Origin: Burkholderiales bacterium
GTDB lineage: Bacteria; Pseudomonadota; Gammaproteobacteria; Burkholderiales; Burkholderiaceae_D
Assembly (NCBI GenBank): GCA_016197345.1
Contig: JACPVY010000552.1
Span: forward strand, 1-17,163
Direction of reading: 5' to 3'
DNA length: 17,163 bases
The translations under genes and the position numbers were made by a program. The notes beneath the pieces are model-generated. The model searched no databases. It was not told the origin of the DNA and saw nothing but the letters and a program-made list of their open reading frames with translations. This document shows positions 1 to 7,652 of the stretch, one piece after another. The stretch's first letter is position 1. Every line of letters starts with the position of its first letter.

Positions 1-3000
1 CCCATATCGGTATAGCATTTGCGTATCATATTGCCGAGGTCTTCAAACTCCATTTCCCCATCGGCACTGGCATCGACCACCACAATCAAGCGGCAACGGC
101 GGCGCACTAATTCATAGACGCCCAGATTTTCAAAATGACCGCCATCGGATAAATAGACGTAATTTGAATTCGCATCGGCTAAGCCAAATAATTCGCGCAT
201 CATGCAAAACAACCCAACGCTAGGACCGCTGCTTTGCCACTTTGCTTGCCGTGGATTGGGACACCACTGGCCTAAGCGCAAATTGAATAGCGTCAATAGA
301 AATGACATCGAAGGTGACGAGTGATAGCCCATCGCTGGGCTCACTGCGGCTCCAGAAATCGCAATCGCCATCCCTAAACGTGTCCCTTTTTCGTTTTCAT
401 CGGCATTTATATCGGTATTGGCATACAACTGTGTCGGACGGAAGCAGCCTTGTTCACCTAATTGTCGGCCAAATTGCGGGGCGTTATGGTAATTGATGGG
501 GAATTGGTACCCACAGAATTGTGGGCTGAATAGAAAATTCGCGGCTTTGCGATTTTGCCACGCGAGCTCTTTACCGCCGACTAAATTGAGGCAGGCATTT
601 AGCAAATGATAAGGGCGTTGTGGTGTGGTTTGTGGAGGTGTCCCCGTTTTAAGCGAGGCTAGATGGGGATCATCAGCCGGATCAAAACCCGTGAACGGGT
701 GAGGTTGGCGATTTTTGCTGCTAGCGCCAAGATAAGCCCGCACCACCCGGTTACGCGACATCATATGTAGCGAAAATTTATTGATGTCAAGGCGCCATGC
801 GAATAACAAGCAGAGTAGCGCGAAACCAAAAAACGTTGCAATCACATGGGTCCACGTTGGTTGCGAGCTTAAGATCAAATAATAATCAATGTACTGCAAA
901 ATGCCGGGATGAAATTTGCCGCCATCCGTGAACAAAGGTTGCTGCAGATGCTCGGGCACCACCAAAAAATGTACCATCGTCGATATCAAACCTAAAATGC
1001 CAATCGCGAACGCATAGGGGGCGATGCTAATCGCAATTTTCGTTGGCAGTTTCAGGCTTTTGCCTTCTTTCGCTTTATCGTGCTTTGCTTCGCCTTGAAT
1101 GGCCTCGGTTTTATCGCTATGCCCCATCAGTAAGCCGGATAAGGTGATAGAAACCCAACCACCACCGATGGATAAGCTAATCCAATGGTTTTCTGCCGCA
1201 AAATGCACCCAAGATAGCAGTGGTGGTGCATAAAATGTCACGGCAAACAAACCTAACCACGCGATGATAGCGATAGCGATCCAGCCGCCGAGTCGGCTCC
1301 ACCATTCACGGCTTTGTTCGGAATAAAAGCGTCCGATCAAGCCCACTTGCAACACCATCGTGCAACCATACACGATCAGTAGCAGTGGAATGCCAATGCC
1401 AAGCATGTGTCCCCAATGTTTGGTGTGTTGCACATTCACCATGCCAGCGAAAAATTGTAAGCCTGCTAGTGTGAGAAAGCCACCCACTACATAAGCCGCT
1501 AGTGAGGAAAGGAGATGGGCGCTAGCTTCATGTGCTTGGAGGTTGTTGTTCAGCGCGCTAGTGAGGAGATTGACGCCTTCTTGCTTGTCGTACTTCGCAT
1601 TGCATGATTGCGCGGTGAGCCAACCCGCTGACCATGCAAGGAAATAGACAAACCCAAGCAATAAAAGGTAGGAAAATGCATGACTAAAATCGACAAGCGA
1701 AGCAAAATTTTCCATATGCGCTGGCGTCAACTTGTGCCATATTTTGCTCGCGGCGTCGCGCTCTGCCCATAAGAAAATGCAGGCAAGCGTGGCGGCGGCA
1801 AGTAAGGGCGCAATCACATACCGCAAGACTTTGCCTTGGCTGGTTTTGCGGCGATTGTGATGTATTGGCTTCAAACTTAAATGAAAGCCCATTTGGAACA
1901 CGGCAAAAACAAAAAATGCGAGGCTAGCGTAACCCACTGCGCGCGGATAATTTGCTAATTCTGCCAGCGATAACACAAAGGCGTACGGAATCACCATCAA
2001 TGCCGCGATCAGCGAAATCAAGATGAAAAGATTGAGTATCGTATTGCGCAGCCAAGTGGAAATCATCGCCCAGCTATCTGCGCTAAATAACCCGGTTTGT
2101 GGGGTCAGATAATTGCTGTATTGACGTAGAAATTTGATTTCGTGCGCTTCAAACTGCGATGCGTTTTTGGCCGAGCCAGGTGTGAGTAATTTTTCGACTT
2201 CTTTGACGTCGCCATTTTCTTCTTTAATCCACTTCGACAGCCAACCGCCGATATAGCCGCCACCCGAGACGGTAGATAAATAATCGAATTGATGCAGCAG
2301 TTTATTTTCGGCCAGCGCTTGTAATACTCCCAAGTTGAAGGTCGCGCTGCGAATCCCACCGCCCGATAAGGCAAGCCCTGCCAGTTTTGCTTTATGTGCG
2401 CGAGCATAGACGTCGCGCAGGTTGGCTGGTCGTATTGCTGGCAATAGCACTTGATCATCGGCGCGGGTCGTGCCGGATGTTTGCGCTTCTGGCTGCGACA
2501 GCAAATAACGCCGCCATGCCTGTGCGATAAATTGTTGGGATGGGTCGATTTTTTCTGCATCTTGGACGGCGTCGAGTTCGTTTTGCCAAACTTCGGCAAA
2601 GCTGTTTCCCGTTCGCGCGATAAGACGTAGCCAGGTTGCTGCATTGCATATCCCAGTAGTGGGCAGCAGTGGTATTGCTTGTTTTGCTTTGGTTTCTTGC
2701 CTGCTTGAAATTACTTTCGCATTTTTGAAGGCAATTTTCGCGTTTTCAATGGCGATCTTTTTATTTTCAGCTTCTTGAAAGGCTTGAATTGCCTTGTGCA
2801 GTTCATCAATTTTTGCCGTCAACGGCCCATGGTAATAACCCAATGCAGACAGTTTGTGCGCGAGGTCGCGTACAGCATCGCTCCGGTCTGGCAGGCAATG
2901 GCGATCTGCGGCAGTGGGATCAAGCGGGTCGTATGTGGGGGCAGGGGCAGGTAATTCGGTAGCAGAGGTGAGGGGGGCGGATTCTGGTGGCGAAGCTAGC

Positions 3001-3002
3001 AT
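1..3002 (-). CDS. Patatin-like phospholipase with N-terminal peptidoglycan-binding-like domain and about 10 membrane spans (3' end off window)
   Basis: Open from ATG at 3002 through the left edge, 1000 codons seen. GGAG sits 7 bases before the ATG, which decides the start. Residues about 40-77 resemble a PG_binding_1 repeat (AVRDLAHKLSALGYYHGP, then a short AIQAFQ helix). The patatin fold begins near residue 207: the oxyanion loop SGGGIRS is at 213-219 and the nucleophile motif TVSGGGY puts the serine at 246. The catalytic Asp motif SDGGHFENLG (Asp953) comes only about 700 residues later. Between them lie about ten hydrophobic segments, roughly residues 321-345, 354-375, 393-413, 440-460, 496-518, 533-555, 570-594, 605-626, 655-680 and 716-738. 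So the Ser-Asp dyad halves flank a polytopic membrane region. It probably hydrolyses membrane lipids or acyl esters (family knowledge); substrate and side of the membrane are unknown. It lies 93 bp downstream of ribA on the same strand. Confidence 0.88.
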   Translation of the reverse strand, partial: MLASPPESAPLTSATELPAPAPTYDPLDPTAADRHCLPDRSDAVRDLAHKLSALGYYHGPLTAKIDELHKAIQAFQEAENKKIAIENAKIAFKNAKVISSRQETKAKQAIPLLPTTGICNAATWLRLIARTGNSFAEVWQNELDAVQDAEKIDPSQQFIAQAWRRYLLSQPEAQTSGTTRADDQVLLPAIRPANLRDVYARAHKAKLAGLALSGGGIRSATFNLGVLQALAENKLLHQFDYLSTVSGGGYIGGWLSKWIKEENGDVKEVEKLLTPGSAKNASQFEAHEIKFLRQYSNYLTPQTGLFSADSWAMISTWLRNTILNLFILISLIAALMVIPYAFVLSLAELANYPRAVGYASLAFFVFAVFQMGFHLSLKPIHHNRRKTSQGKVLRYVIAPLLAAATLACIFLWAERDAASKIWHKLTPAHMENFASLVDFSHAFSYLLLLGFVYFLAWSAGWLTAQSCNAKYDKQEGVNLLTSALNNNLQAHEASAHLLSSLAAYVVGGFLTLAGLQFFAGMVNVQHTKHWGHMLGIGIPLLLIVYGCTMVLQVGLIGRFYSEQSREWWSRLGGWIAIAIIAWLGLFAVTFYAPPLLSWVHFAAENHWISLSIGGGWVSITLSGLLMGHSDKTEAIQGEAKHDKAKEGKSLKLPTKIAISIAPYAFAIGILGLISTMVHFLVVPEHLQQPLFTDGGKFHPGILQYIDYYLILSSQPTWTHVIATFFGFALLCLLFAWRLDINKFSLHMMSRNRVVRAYLGASSKNRQPHPFTGFDPADDPHLASLKTGTPPQTTPQRPYHLLNACLNLVGGKELAWQNRKAANFLFSPQFCGYQFPINYHNAPQFGRQLGEQGCFRPTQLYANTDINADENEKGTRLGMAIAISGAAVSPAMGYHSSPSMSFLLTLFNLRLGQWCPNPRQAKWQSSGPSVGLFCMMRELFGLADANSNYVYLSDGGHFENLGVYELVRRRCRLIVVVDASADGEMEFEDLGNMIRKCYTDM

Positions 3003-3095
3003 GCGAGCACTCCAGTCAAAAACGGGTGGATAGCGCAAATTCTGCGCAGTTTGCCACCCATTTTGTGCGCTTTTGCTACGCGCTACCAGAGGTTT

Positions 3096-3764
3096 TTAAT
3101 TATTTTCGGTTGGCTGTTGTGCCTTTACCGCATTCGCTTCCGCCTGCAATAAATGTCCCAATTTGGCAGCCTTGGTATTCAAATAAAACTGATTGTGAAC
3201 ATTGCCCGCAATGACTAAGGGCACGCGTTCGGTGACGGTGATGCCATGGTGCTCTAACGCTTGGATTTTGCGCGGATTATTTGTCATCAAGCGCAAAGCG
3301 TGAATCTGCAAGTGTTGCAGCATAGGCAAGCAGATATTGTAGTTGCGCAAATCGGCTTCAAAGCCTAGGTGTAAATTGGCTTCTACCGTATCGATGCCAT
3401 TTTGTTGCAATTGATAGGCGCGGATTTTATTGATCAAGCCGATGCCGCGTCCTTCCTGGCGTAAATACAGCAAGACGCCGCGACCTGCTTCTGCGATGTT
3501 TTTCAGCGCTTGTTGTAACTGCGGACCACAATCGCAACGCTGGCTGAATAACGCGTCGCCTGTTAAGCATTCTGAATGCACGCGCGCCAAGACGGGCAGG
3601 CCATCGCTGATATTGCCTAGCGTTAGCGCTAAGTGTTCCTTGCCGGTACTTTGTTCAATGAACGCATGCAATTGAAAGGTCGCCCAAGGCATGGGCAGGT
3701 CGCAAGACGTGACAAATTGCATATCGTGAACGATTTCATTAGCGGTCATAGCAGGCTCGGGCAT
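3096..3764 (-). CDS. ribA: GTP cyclohydrolase II (riboflavin biosynthesis)
   Basis: 222 residues, a stand-alone RibA without a fused RibB domain (E. coli RibA is 196). It converts GTP to 2,5-diamino-6-ribosylamino-pyrimidinone 5'-phosphate, formate and pyrophosphate, the first step of riboflavin synthesis in the cytosol. The zinc site is complete: HSECLTGDALFSQRCDCG carries Cys66, Cys77 and Cys79. The signatures LRQEGRGIGL (101-110), DTVEANLHLGF (125-135) and LMTNNPRKI (159-167) follow. A short low-complexity tail after residue 205 extends beyond the usual end. The ATG at 3764 has only a weak Shine-Dalgarno; ATG at residue 6 is an alternative start. No FMN riboswitch is seen upstream, so regulation is not evident from sequence. 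It feeds flavin to enzymes such as the nearby OYE, but they look like separate transcription units. Confidence 0.95.
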   Translation of the reverse strand: MPEPAMTANEIVHDMQFVTSCDLPMPWATFQLHAFIEQSTGKEHLALTLGNISDGLPVLARVHSECLTGDALFSQRCDCGPQLQQALKNIAEAGRGVLLYLRQEGRGIGLINKIRAYQLQQNGIDTVEANLHLGFEADLRNYNICLPMLQHLQIHALRLMTNNPRKIQALEHHGITVTERVPLVIAGNVHNQFYLNTKAAKLGHLLQAEANAVKAQQPTENN

Positions 3765-4004
3765 GTATTACTCATCACAAATTTTTTGTCAGGAGTGCGA
3801 TTGTAGGATGTTTTTTGCTGCATTGCTGAAGCTATTCCTCGAAAAAAGCGCTAGCAATGCGTATTTAGCGCAATTGGCAAGCGCTTTTGCGAGTGTATGC
3901 ACTGCGCGCGGGGGCCGATGTGACGCCCCGTGCCTGGCCGTACATCAGACGCTAGCAGAGGAGATTGGTAAAAATCTGCTGCTAGCGTGCTTGCTTGTTG
4001 CCGC
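3765..4004. other. nemA-ribA intergenic region
   Basis: 240 bp between the nemA stop and the ribA start. It holds the hairpin listed separately and three GCTAGC palindromes (3850, 3951, 3981). A plus-strand open frame runs through it (3763-4026), but it overlaps the ends of both genes, matches nothing I recognise and has no ribosome site, so it is not called. The ribA promoter should lie here; no convincing -35/-10 pair was found. Confidence 0.5.
3842..3871 (-). terminator. Probable rho-independent terminator after nemA
   Basis: Read on the minus strand: GCGCTA, a 12-base loop, TAGCGC, then six T. This is a perfect 6-bp stem, with the T-run at 3842-3847. A longer alternative stem pairs 3844-3852 with 3880-3888. 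It lies about 130 bp past the nemA stop and before ribA, so it separates the two units. The stem itself contains a GCTAGC palindrome. Confidence 0.5.
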
Positions 4005-5084
4005 TTACGCGGACAAGGCTGGGTAATCGGTGTAGCCCTTCGCGCCGCCGCCATACAGCGTCGCTGGATCAAGCGCGGCCAGTTCCGCACCCGTCGCTAA
4101 GCGATGCACCAAGTCAGGGTTGGAGATAAACGGACGGCCAAAGGCGACCAAATCTGCTTTGCCTTCATTCACGGCCGTTTCCGCCATGGCTTTGTCGTAG
4201 CCATTGTTGGCGATGTATAAGCCTTTGAAAATACGGCGTAATTCGCTCAAATCGAAACCACCATCAACGTCGCGCGGGCCGCCAGTAGCGCCTTCCACCA
4301 AGTGCAAATACAGCAAGTTGAAGCGATTCAATTGTTCCACCACATAGCTAAAGGTTGCTTGTGGGGTGGAATCTTTGATGTCATTGAATGGCGACAAAGG
4401 CGAGAGACGAATGCCGACCTTATCGCCACCCCATACGCTGACGACTGCTTCCACCACTTCTAGCATCAAGCGTGCGCGGTTTTCAATGCTGCCGCCGTAA
4501 GCGTCGGTCCGATGATTGCTACCATCGCGCAAGAATTGATCGAGCAAATAGCCGTTCGCACCATGCACTTCGACGCCATCAAACCCCGCTTCTTTCGCTA
4601 GCTCTGCGGCGTGTTTGTATTGGGCGACGATGCCCGGCAATTCGGCTAGTTCTAGCGCACGAGGCGTTTCTAGTGGTTTGAAGCCTTCTGGTGTATAGCT
4701 TTGGCCTTGCGCCGCAATCGCGGAAGGGGCAACTGGCAATGCGCCATCCGGTTGCAAACTGGAATGAGAAATCCGGCCAACATGCCACAGTTGCAAGAAA
4801 ATGCGGCCGCCACGCGCATGCACTGCGCTGGTGATGGGGCGCCACGCTTGTACTTGTGCGGCGTTATAAATGCCTGGAGTGGAGATATAGCCTTTGCCTT
4901 GTGGCGAGATTTGCGTCGCTTCGGCGATGATCAGACCAGCGCTAGCGCGTTGTTCATAATATTCAATGGCGAGCGGGCTAGGAATGTCGCCGTCTAAGGC
5001 GCGGCTGCGGGTTAGCGGTGCCATCACGATGCGGTTTTGCAGTTGATATGGGCCAAAGGTCGTCGCTTCAAATAATTTGCTCAT
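4005..5084 (-). CDS. nemA: Old yellow enzyme family ene-reductase (N-ethylmaleimide reductase type)
   Basis: 359 residues from the chosen ATG at 5084; an upstream in-frame ATG at 5099 would add MKEYI but has its GAG directly abutting, so the internal start is preferred. It is an FMN-dependent TIM barrel that uses NAD(P)H to reduce activated C=C bonds, quinone-like electrophiles and nitro compounds in the cytosol. FMN and substrate motifs are all visible: APLTRSR (22-28), ATQISPQGKGY (56-66), FLQLWHVGR (96-104), HGANGYLLDQFLRDGSN (174-190) with His174/Asn177 and proton donor Tyr179, TDAYGGSIENRARL, and FGRPFISNPDL near the end. Length is normal for the family (about 360). It is the last gene of an apparent three-gene operon, 29 bp after the pseudo-hydrolase, with a LysR regulator diverging upstream, suggesting electrophile-inducible expression. 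Confidence 0.93.
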   Translation of the reverse strand: MSKLFEATTFGPYQLQNRIVMAPLTRSRALDGDIPSPLAIEYYEQRASAGLIIAEATQISPQGKGYISTPGIYNAAQVQAWRPITSAVHARGGRIFLQLWHVGRISHSSLQPDGALPVAPSAIAAQGQSYTPEGFKPLETPRALELAELPGIVAQYKHAAELAKEAGFDGVEVHGANGYLLDQFLRDGSNHRTDAYGGSIENRARLMLEVVEAVVSVWGGDKVGIRLSPLSPFNDIKDSTPQATFSYVVEQLNRFNLLYLHLVEGATGGPRDVDGGFDLSELRRIFKGLYIANNGYDKAMAETAVNEGKADLVAFGRPFISNPDLVHRLATGAELAALDPATLYGGGAKGYTDYPALSA

Positions 5085-5113
5085 GATGTACTCTTTCATC
5101 TCAAAGGAATGGG

Positions 5114-5947
5114 TTAAATGACTTGTAAATCGGTTAAAAAGCGCTTAATTTCTTGCAACGCGCCTTCTTTTCTTGCGCAGTCGCTGCGTGCAGCAGCGTC
5201 TTGCAATGGCACTGCTGGCAGTCGCACGTGATGTGCAACATTGCCTGCATCTAGCAACTTTTGCGCGTAATTCGCCGCATCGTCGCGTAATGGGTCGTCT
5301 TCTGCTGATAATAGTAAAGCGGGGGCGAGTCCTTTCAGGCGGCTCGAATGCAATGGGCTAGCATACGGATGGGTCCGATCAGCGGCGCGTGGTAAATAAT
5401 CGCGATAGCCTTTGTCACATCCTGCTGCCACCCCCGCTACTTGCGGCTTATTGCACATGGCTCGCATCGAATCACTGCTCAAGCCAGGATCAAGCATGGG
5501 CATAATCAAAATCTGCGCAGCGAGGATAGGTTGGCTGCGATCACGCGCCATTAAACTGGCGCTAGCGGCGAGGTTGCCACCGGCTTCTATCCCTGCCGTG
5601 AGCAGAAACCTGGCATCCCAGCGTAATTTTTTTGCGTGCTTTCTGGCCCACATCAGCACTGCGTGTGCATCTTCGGCGGCAGCGGGAAACGGGTGTTGGC
5701 ACGCTAGCGTATAAGTGCTCGACAACACTGCTACTTGGCAGCTATGCGCTAGCGCACGCGTAAAGCCATCGACATCCTCTAAACCACCGCAGACAAAACC
5801 ACCTGGATGAAAAAACACGACCAAGCTGGAATAGATCGCCTTGCTATCTGGCACATACAAGCGCGCAGCTAATTCACCTTGTGCGCCAAGCACCATCAAC
5901 TCTTTGGTGTGGATCGCTAAGAGCGCGGCTTCGTTAGGACAGCTCAT
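5114..5947 (-). CDS. Alpha/beta-hydrolase (HSL/family IV-like) with degenerate catalytic site
   Basis: 277 residues of alpha/beta-hydrolase_3 type. Oxyanion loop: HPGGF at 47-51 where HGGGF is usual. The nucleophile elbow, normally GDSAGG, reads GIEAGG at 119-124, so Glu121 replaces the catalytic Ser, followed by the expected NLAA. The acid motif is kept (AEDDPLRDD, Asp218). The usual C-terminal GxxHGF histidine region reads RLPAVPLQDAAA (242-253), with no His. Two of three triad residues are therefore absent while the frame is intact and the fold motifs are clear: probably a pseudoenzyme or an enzyme of altered chemistry (inference). Its ATG overlaps the stop of the upstream 75-residue gene (ATGA), pointing to translational coupling, and nemA starts 29 bp downstream. 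It could bind a small ligand or partner protein; no function is assigned. Confidence 0.82.
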   Translation of the reverse strand: MSCPNEAALLAIHTKELMVLGAQGELAARLYVPDSKAIYSSLVVFFHPGGFVCGGLEDVDGFTRALAHSCQVAVLSSTYTLACQHPFPAAAEDAHAVLMWARKHAKKLRWDARFLLTAGIEAGGNLAASASLMARDRSQPILAAQILIMPMLDPGLSSDSMRAMCNKPQVAGVAAGCDKGYRDYLPRAADRTHPYASPLHSSRLKGLAPALLLSAEDDPLRDDAANYAQKLLDAGNVAHHVRLPAVPLQDAAARSDCARKEGALQEIKRFLTDLQVI

Positions 5948-6171
5948 TGTGCAGCCTCGGCGCTCATGCTCGCGGTTTGCACCACGCTATCGGCGCTACC
6001 CAATATCAATTTAGCGAGGGCATCCAAACCTTGTGCTTGACTTTGCAATTGCGGAATCGACTGCAAGTGCATGTCTGCCAACAAGACCACCGCCAGTAAA
6101 GCCAGCACCGCCAAGATGCCGAGGCTGAGGGTAAATAGCTTGGATGAGGTGATGCTATTGAGGCCGTTCAT
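5944..6171 (-). CDS. Small single-span membrane protein, function unknown
   Basis: 75 residues. A strongly hydrophobic segment at about residues 12-32 (FTLSLGILAVLALLAVVLLA) follows a short polar N-terminus without the positive charges of a typical signal peptide, so a membrane anchor is likelier than a secreted product. The remainder (33-75) is polar, rich in Gln, Ala and Ser, and may form an amphipathic helix. GGAG lies 8 bases upstream of the ATG. Its TGA overlaps the hydrolase ATG by 4 bp, so it is the first gene of the apparent unit (membrane protein, pseudo-hydrolase, nemA). No family recognised. The ribosome site and the overlap support it being real. Confidence 0.65.
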   Translation of the reverse strand: MNGLNSITSSKLFTLSLGILAVLALLAVVLLADMHLQSIPQLQSQAQGLDALAKLILGSADSVVQTASMSAEAAQ

Positions 6172-6294
6172 GATCTTGACTCCGAATTAGTAAAGGGGTA
6201 CCTCGAAAAACCTACTGCACGGGCCGCTATCGCATCGGCGATGCTCACTACAGTTTTTCGCGCTCCCCTGATGTAGCGCGATGGCATGGGGTGT

Positions 6295-6323
6295 ACTATA
6301 ACTATGTTGCGTTCATGAATAAA
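6295..6323 (-). promoter_or_regulatory. Candidate promoter for the pseudo-hydrolase/nemA operon
   Basis: On the minus strand TATAGT (6295-6300) is a 5/6 match to a -10 box. The hexamer 17 bp upstream (TTTATT, 6318-6323) is a poor -35, as expected for an activator-dependent promoter. The palindrome TTCATGAA (6312-6319) sits in the spacer and reaches the -35. The first gene starts about 120 bp downstream, giving a long leader in which no known riboswitch was recognised. Confidence 0.35.
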
Positions 6324-6343
6324 TAAGGCAAATACGAATTAAC

Positions 6344-6361
6344 TGTTCATAATCCTGAACA
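6344..6361. promoter_or_regulatory. LysR-type operator, TGTTCA-N6-TGAACA
   Basis: Perfect 6-bp inverted repeat (6344-6349 and 6356-6361) containing the LysR signature T-N11-A. It ends 22 bp before the LysR start, fitting autoregulation. A second related palindrome, TTCATGAA, lies 25 bp away at 6312-6319 towards the divergent operon, resembling the recognition-site/activation-site pair of LysR promoters. Dyad seen directly; the binding partner is inferred from position. Confidence 0.6.
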
Positions 6362-6383
6362 ATCATCGAATTTTTAACGATAT

Positions 6384-7292
6384 ATGGATAAGCTCTTAGC
6401 GATGGAAGTCTTTGTGCATGTGGTTGATGCGGGTGGCTTCACGCGTGCGGCGCAGCAATTGCAAATGCCCAAGGCGACGGTTTCTACCCTGCTGCAAAAG
6501 CTAGAAACGACGCTAGGCGCCAAATTACTCAATCGCACCACACGCCAAATCAGCGTCACCGCCGATGGCGCGGCCTATTACGAGCGGTGTTTGCGCATTT
6601 TGGGCGAGGTCAAAGATAGCGAAGAAGCCTTGTCCACTAGTCGTAGCAGTGCTAGCGGGCGGCTGCGGGTGGAAGTGCCGCATGGTTTGGGGACGCAAAT
6701 CATCATTCCTGCGCTCCCGGATTTTTTAGCGCAGTATCCACAAATTCAACTCGAAATGGGTGTCAGTGATCGCACCGTGGATTTGATCGAAGAAGGCGTC
6801 GATTGCGCCTTGCGCGGCGGCGAATTAGCGGATTCGACCTTGATTGCGCGCCGGGTTGGCGTGTTGAAATTCATCACTTGCGCTAGTAGCGCCTACCTCG
6901 CCCAGCATGGTATGCCGCAGCACCCGCATGATTTGCTCAAACATCAGTGCATCAATTATTTTTCTGCTCGTAGCGGCAAAATTTACGATTGGGATTTCGC
7001 GCGTGGCGACGAAAAGCTGCAATTCCCGTCGCCTGGCCGGATTTCTGTCAACAATACTGACGCCTATATGCAAGCCGGGCTAGCAGGGATGGGCATCTTG
7101 CAATTGCCGATGTTTATGCTACGGCCTTTTCTCACTACCGGGCAAATGCAATTAGTGCTACCCGATTGGGAAAGCGAACCGATCGCGCTGCATATTGTGT
7201 ATCCCCATAACCGCCATTTATCGGCCAAAGTGCGTGCGTTTGTTGAATGGGTAGCGGCGTTGTTAGCGGGGATGCCAGAGTTGCAGTTGTAG
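6384..7292 (+). CDS. LysR-family transcriptional regulator, divergent from the nemA operon
   Basis: 302 residues, full length for the family. The N-terminal winged helix-turn-helix reads MEVFVHVVDAGGFTRAAQQL, then MPKATVSTLLQKLETTLGAKLLNRTTR (about residues 7-55). The C-terminal co-inducer domain spans about 90-295 (GRLRVEVPHGLGTQIIIPAL, then VDCALRGGEL), the pattern of the broad LTTR group near DsdC/AaeR-type proteins. It acts as a DNA-binding tetramer (family knowledge). It diverges from the small membrane protein/pseudo-hydrolase/nemA unit across 212 bp containing a good operator, so it probably controls that unit and itself. The Shine-Dalgarno is weak. The ligand is unknown; a NemA-type target suggests an electrophile or oxidant. 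Confidence 0.9.
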   Translation: MDKLLAMEVFVHVVDAGGFTRAAQQLQMPKATVSTLLQKLETTLGAKLLNRTTRQISVTADGAAYYERCLRILGEVKDSEEALSTSRSSASGRLRVEVPHGLGTQIIIPALPDFLAQYPQIQLEMGVSDRTVDLIEEGVDCALRGGELADSTLIARRVGVLKFITCASSAYLAQHGMPQHPHDLLKHQCINYFSARSGKIYDWDFARGDEKLQFPSPGRISVNNTDAYMQAGLAGMGILQLPMFMLRPFLTTGQMQLVLPDWESEPIALHIVYPHNRHLSAKVRAFVEWVAALLAGMPELQL

Positions 7293-7377
7293 CCGAAAAT
7301 AGTGCATGAATTTCTTTTGCGCTAGGTGTTACCTTGGTGATGTCACTTTGCCGTGTCGATTTGTTTTGAGAGTTTTT

Positions 7378-7652
7378 ATGGCAACTACTTCATTCAACTT
7401 ACCCGATGAACTCCAACACGAGCAGCGTGTGCTGCCGAAGAATTAGGCATTAGCCCGCACGCCTTCATGGTGGGGGGGGCGATACGGCAGGCGGTGGCGG
7501 CAGCGGCAACGCGTGCGCAATTTGTCGTGCAAAGAGTGCGATTTACTGCCGTGGGCAACGGAGTTGCCTACCCTACCATCAACGCTTTTCCTTGCGCGCT
7601 ATTCTTCCAGCACCAAAGCCCGCCACGCCACCAATTTTTCAGCAAACGATAG
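7378..7652 (+). pseudogene. Frameshifted ribbon-helix-helix antitoxin relic
   Basis: ATG at 7378 with GAGAG just upstream opens MATTSFNLPDELQ, a typical ribbon-helix-helix N-terminus, but this frame stops at TAG 7444. The other frame continues the same family at 7419: RAACAAEELGISPHAFM, then AIRQAVAAAATRAQF. Restoring one base between 7418 and 7419 joins them as ELQ-Q-RAACAAEELGISPHAFM, so a single-base deletion explains the break. After about 7530 the frame still echoes the family tail (GVAYPTINAF where G-x-GYxADEVHAY is usual) and runs into the 3' end of the opposing glycosylase gene, stopping at 7652. Typical intact relatives are 85-95 residues and pair with a ParE/RelE toxin gene. None is present here. 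Confidence 0.7.

Noticed and set aside
2105..2644. 179-codon minus-strand open frame
   Set aside because: It lies out of frame inside the patatin-like gene, has no recognisable motif and starts without a ribosome site.
3765..4004. FMN riboswitch upstream of ribA
   Set aside because: None of the conserved FMN-aptamer segments could be recognised.
3763..4026. 87-codon plus-strand open frame between nemA and ribA
   Set aside because: Overlaps the ends of two secure genes, no family similarity, no ribosome site, covers a probable terminator.
5114..5947. Annotation as an active esterase/lipase
   Set aside because: Catalytic Ser and His are both absent, so activity of the usual type should not be assumed.
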